Both the position numbers and the translations under genes were made by a program. From NCBI GenBank assembly GCA_014896295.1, contig JADBKR010000007.1, positions 186,001 to 250,000 on the forward strand: a DNA stretch of 64,000 nt. Reading direction: 5' to 3'. The notes below the pieces were generated by a model. It was not told the origin of the DNA, searched no databases, and saw only the letters and a list, made by a program, of their open reading frames with translations. Shown piece after piece: positions 62,725 through 64,000 of this stretch (position 1 is its first letter; the number at the start of each line of letters is the position of its first letter). Source of the stretch: Limnochordaceae bacterium (lineage in GTDB: Bacteria > Bacillota > Limnochordia > Limnochordales > Geochordaceae).

Positions 62725-64000
62725 ATGGACCCCAAGGATACCAGTCCGGCCTTTTTCGCGTCCGATCGGGCCTCCGGCGGGCTCACCCGGCGCACGTTGA
62801 TCACCCGGGCGGCCGCCGGCGCGCTGGCTTCGGCGGCGGCCGGGCCGTTCGTCTTCGTGCGCCGTGCGAGCGCCCAGGCAGCGCGCAGCCTCAAGATCCT
62901 TCAGTGGAGCCATTTCGTGCCGGCCTACGACGCCTGGTTCGACCGGTGGGCCAGGGAATGGGGCCAAAAGCACGACCCGCCGGTCGACGTCACCGTCGAC
63001 CACATCTCCTTCGCCGACCTGGTGCCCAGGGCCAACGCCGAGGTAGCCGCCCAGCAGGGCCATGACCTTTTCATGTTCATTTCCCCGCCGGCCGCCTTCG
63101 AGCCCGAGGTCGTGGACATGGCGGACCTCGTCCGGGAAGCCGAGAAGCGCCACGGACCCATCCTGGACCTCGCCAAGCGCAGCACGTACAACCCGGTGAC
63201 GGGCAAGTGGTTCGGCTTTTCGGACAACTACGTGCCGGATCCCGGCAACTACCTCAAGTCGGTCTGGCAGGCCATCGGCATGCCCGACGGCCCGGACCGC
63301 TGGGAACAGCTCATCGAAGCGGGCCGGGCGATCCGGCAGAAGTTTCCCAACATCCAGATCCCCATCGGGATCGGCCTTTCCCAGGACATCGACTCCAACA
63401 TGGCCACCCGGGCCATCATGTGGTCGTTCGGCGCCTCGGTCCAGGACAAGGACGGCAAGGTGGTGCTCGATTCCCCCGAGACCGTACAGGCGGTCGCATT
63501 CGGCGTCCGCCTCTTCCGGGAGGCCATGAGCCCGGCCGTGCTGAGCTGGAACGCCTCGTCCAACAACCAGGCGTTCAACGCCGGCCAGACGGCCTACATC
63601 CTCAACTCCATCTCCGCGTACCGTACCGCCCAGGACAACAAGCTGCCCGTCGCCGACGACACGTTCTTCGTCGACGCCCTCAAGGGGCCTACCGGGCTGC
63701 AATGGGCGAGCGAGCACGTGATGGGCGTCTACGTCGTCTGGAAGTTCTCCAGGGCCCAGGAGCTGGCCAAGGAGTTCTTGCTCGCGCTGGTCGACAACTA
63801 TCGCGACGCCGTCATGGCGAGCAAGCTCTATAACTTCCCCTCCTTCCCCGGAAGCGTCGCCGACCCGGGCACGCCCGTGGCACAAAAGCCGGCGGCCGGC
63901 CAGCGGTGGATCGAGTCGGTCTGCGACAACGACCCGTTCGGGTCGAAGCCGGCCAACAAGCTCGCTCCCATCAAGACGGCCCTGAAGTGGTCCACCAACG
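62725..64000 (+). CDS. Sugar ABC substrate-binding protein with Tat signal, 3' partial
   Basis: At least 425 aa; runs off the right edge. N terminus has TRRTLITRAAAGALASAAAG, a twin-arginine signal, cleavage near ASAQA, no lipobox cysteine. Mature: SLKILQWSHFVPAYDAWFDRWAREW, AQQGHDLFMFISPPAAFEP, YNPVTGKWFGFSDNYVPDPGNYLKSVW, FNAGQTAYILNSISAYRTAQ, QWASEHVMGVYVVWKFSRAQ, all SBP family 1. ATG 62725 with GGGAGGGCGGG upstream. Own promoter at 62664; probably starts a second sugar importer continuing beyond the window. Confidence 0.9.
   Translation, partial: MDPKDTSPAFFASDRASGGLTRRTLITRAAAGALASAAAGPFVFVRRASAQAARSLKILQWSHFVPAYDAWFDRWAREWGQKHDPPVDVTVDHISFADLVPRANAEVAAQQGHDLFMFISPPAAFEPEVVDMADLVREAEKRHGPILDLAKRSTYNPVTGKWFGFSDNYVPDPGNYLKSVWQAIGMPDGPDRWEQLIEAGRAIRQKFPNIQIPIGIGLSQDIDSNMATRAIMWSFGASVQDKDGKVVLDSPETVQAVAFGVRLFREAMSPAVLSWNASSNNQAFNAGQTAYILNSISAYRTAQDNKLPVADDTFFVDALKGPTGLQWASEHVMGVYVVWKFSRAQELAKEFLLALVDNYRDAVMASKLYNFPSFPGSVADPGTPVAQKPAAGQRWIESVCDNDPFGSKPANKLAPIKTALKWSTN

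Noticed and set aside
1-64000. tRNA, rRNA, insertion sequences, phage genes, toxin-antitoxin pairs or defence islands
   Set aside because: None recognised on reading both strands; a tRNA scan was not possible, so very short RNA genes could have been missed.

Overview
The window is about 64 kb of very GC-rich bacterial chromosome carrying only metabolic, transport and regulatory genes. A GerW (YtfJ) spore protein gene coupled to a DUF2953 gene, an AprX-type intracellular subtilase, a LysM protein and strong Shine-Dalgarno sequences with many GTG/TTG starts suggest a high-GC spore-forming Firmicute; Limnochordia or a Symbiobacterium/Thermaerobacter-like lineage would fit (inference, not tested). 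Two observations point to a two-membrane (diderm) envelope: a 967-residue secreted protein with a beta-rich C-terminal region ending in phenylalanine (28402-31305), and six of six ABC substrate-binding proteins that have Sec or Tat signal peptides but no lipobox cysteine.

Layout. 1-2144 (minus): sugar isomerase/epimerase (cut by the window edge) and a GH4 glycosidase. 2458-7768 (plus): YhaO/YhaN-like (SbcD/SbcC-like) nuclease pair and an alpha/beta hydrolase. 7758-14087 (minus): a complete branched-chain-type ABC importer followed by PxpA and a DUF1445 hydro-lyase, probably a 5-oxoproline/D-glutamate-type salvage operon. 14312-16645 (minus): ECF sigma factor, zinc-finger anti-sigma, DUF2953 and GerW. 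16743-18119 (minus): HAD phosphatase and a three-repeat LysM protein. 18249-20898 (plus): promoter, TPP riboswitch and an operon of methyltransferase, AIR-synthase-like protein and ThiE. 20932-23464: S66 peptidase, two tiny genes with terminators, and a wrecked GT2-GtrA gene. 23660-28267 (plus): peptide ABC transporter subunits plus isoaspartyl dipeptidase. 28402-32495 (plus): the envelope protein and a GNAT-membrane fusion. 32564-37771: a second branched-chain-type importer, arranged on both strands. 37974-41728: chemoreceptor and DHA2 exporter. 41663-49047 (minus): a BMP/nucleoside-type ABC importer with an ADP-ribosylglycohydrolase and an unknown protein. 49228-52832: flavin reductase, HD-domain protein, MFS and ECF-type membrane proteins. 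53101-64000 (plus): AprX, then a LacI regulator, GH38 alpha-mannosidase, sugar ABC importer, DNA methyltransferase and a second sugar-binding protein (cut by the right edge).

The recurring plan is an importer plus the enzyme that processes its substrate: oxoproline-type acids, isoaspartyl peptides, nucleoside/ADP-ribosyl compounds and mannosides. A striking technical feature is that about a dozen otherwise well-conserved genes are broken by single-base indels, so coordinates of those genes are given end to end and the shift position is described. No tRNA, rRNA, CRISPR array, transposase or phage gene was recognised.
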